Source: Apostichopus japonicus (taxonomy: Eukaryota; Echinodermata; Holothuroidea; Aspidochirotida; Stichopodidae). Taken from it: a stretch of DNA of 60,000 bases. The notes under the pieces were generated by a model. It saw only the letters and a list, made by a program, of their open reading frames with translations, was not told the origin of the DNA and did no database searches. The first letter of the stretch is position 1, and each line of letters opens with the position of its first letter. Location: contig NC_092577.1 in assembly GCF_037975245.1 (NCBI RefSeq), positions 28,201,898 through 28,261,897 of the forward strand, read 5' to 3'. This document shows, one piece after another, positions 59,451 through 60,000 of the stretch. The position numbers and the translations under genes were made by a program.

Positions 59451-59496
59451 ACCCGGGGGGCGCGCGCCCCCAACGCCCCCCCTGGATACGCACCTG

Positions 59497-60000
59497 TACA
59501 TAGCTATCGAGCAGTCTATGTAGTAATTATGTACATAGCTATCAGGCAGTCTATGTAGTAACTATGTACATAGCTATCAGGGAGTCTATCTAGTAGTTAT
59601 ATACATAGCTATCGAGCAGTCTATGTAGTAATTATGTACATAGCTATCAGACAGTCTATGTAGTAACTATGTACATAGCTATCAGGCAGTCTATCTAGTA
59701 ATTATGTACATACTATCAGGCAGTCTATGTAGTAATCATGTACATAGCTATCAGGCAGTCTATCTAGTAGTTATATACATAGCTATATCAGGCAGTCTAT
59801 GTAGTAATTATGTACATAGCTATCGAGCAGTCTATGTAGTAATTATGTACATACTATCAGGCAGTCTATGTAGTAATCATGTACATATACTATCAGGCAG
59901 TCTATGTAGTAGTTACGTACATAGCTATCAGGCAGTCTATGTAGTAACTATGTACAAAGCTATCAGGCAGTCTATAGTAGTTATGAACATAGCTATCAGG
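59497..60000. repeat. Satellite array B, right block, unit 3 (runs off window)
   Basis: About 14 copies of the 35-bp repeat, matching the start of the unit-1 right block with small variant changes. The internal exon expected further right is outside the window. Confidence 0.95.

Larger units (their letters stand above)
56969..59496. mobile_element. Composite insertion splitting array B, unit 3
   Basis: Same block as 16317-18767 at the same array position. It is 2528 bp, the extra length being mostly a 78-bp tandem duplication at 58749-58903. Confidence 0.75.

Overview
This is non-coding-rich, AT-biased animal DNA. It holds spliced exons with good acceptors and donors, satellites, (TA)n and (TA/TG)n microsatellites and many short terminal-inverted-repeat (TIR) transposons. 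There are no prokaryotic operons, rRNAs or phage genes. The style (dense non-autonomous hAT-like elements with poly-G/poly-C tracts, and frequent taggcct/aggccta words) would suit a marine invertebrate, possibly a deuterostome, but the species cannot be read from the window.

The whole window is a tandem triplication of one segment. Unit 1 is 1-21524, unit 2 is 21525-39124 and unit 3 starts at 39125 and runs off the end. Each unit reads, left to right: a 54-bp satellite array (array A); a non-coding flank; a (TA)n tract around a tRNA-like sequence; a 38-bp minisatellite; a plus-strand terminal exon of an FKBP-type prolyl isomerase with a membrane anchor and dilysine-type tail; a transposon-rich stretch; a second (TA)n tract; a minus-strand terminal exon coding a 343-residue polar tail of unknown identity; a small plus-strand ORF; a 35-bp satellite (array B); a (TA/TG)n tract; and a minus-strand internal exon whose phase fits the terminal exon. 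No complete gene and no transposase or reverse transcriptase is visible, so the units carry gene fragments or exons whose remaining exons lie elsewhere or are not recognisable.

The units differ mainly by insertions and deletions with clear scars. Unit 1 alone has a 1.55-kb hAT-like element (8-bp duplication CTCCCTTC). Units 2 and 3 share two hAT-like MITEs (CTCGAGTC and GTTTAAAC), whose empty sites survive in unit 1. Units 1 and 3 share a three-layer nested element inserted inside the minus-strand terminal exon (TCGTTAGC). Unit 2 has an intact exon there, and carries a younger-state copy of the same composite elsewhere (CCTGTTTT). Unit 3 is therefore a mosaic: its left part resembles unit 2 and its right part resembles unit 1, with smaller conversion-like patches.

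The most unusual signal is a roughly 100-bp hairpin-rich module shared by several otherwise different TIR elements, together with a G-run/C-run hairpin just inside their 3' ends. A second layer is an older duplication inside each unit: sequence near 7.8-8.1 kb and 10.6 kb is a diverged copy of sequence near 14.0-14.2 kb and 20.8 kb. The main caveat is that a tandem join of allelic contigs by an assembler could imitate part of this pattern.
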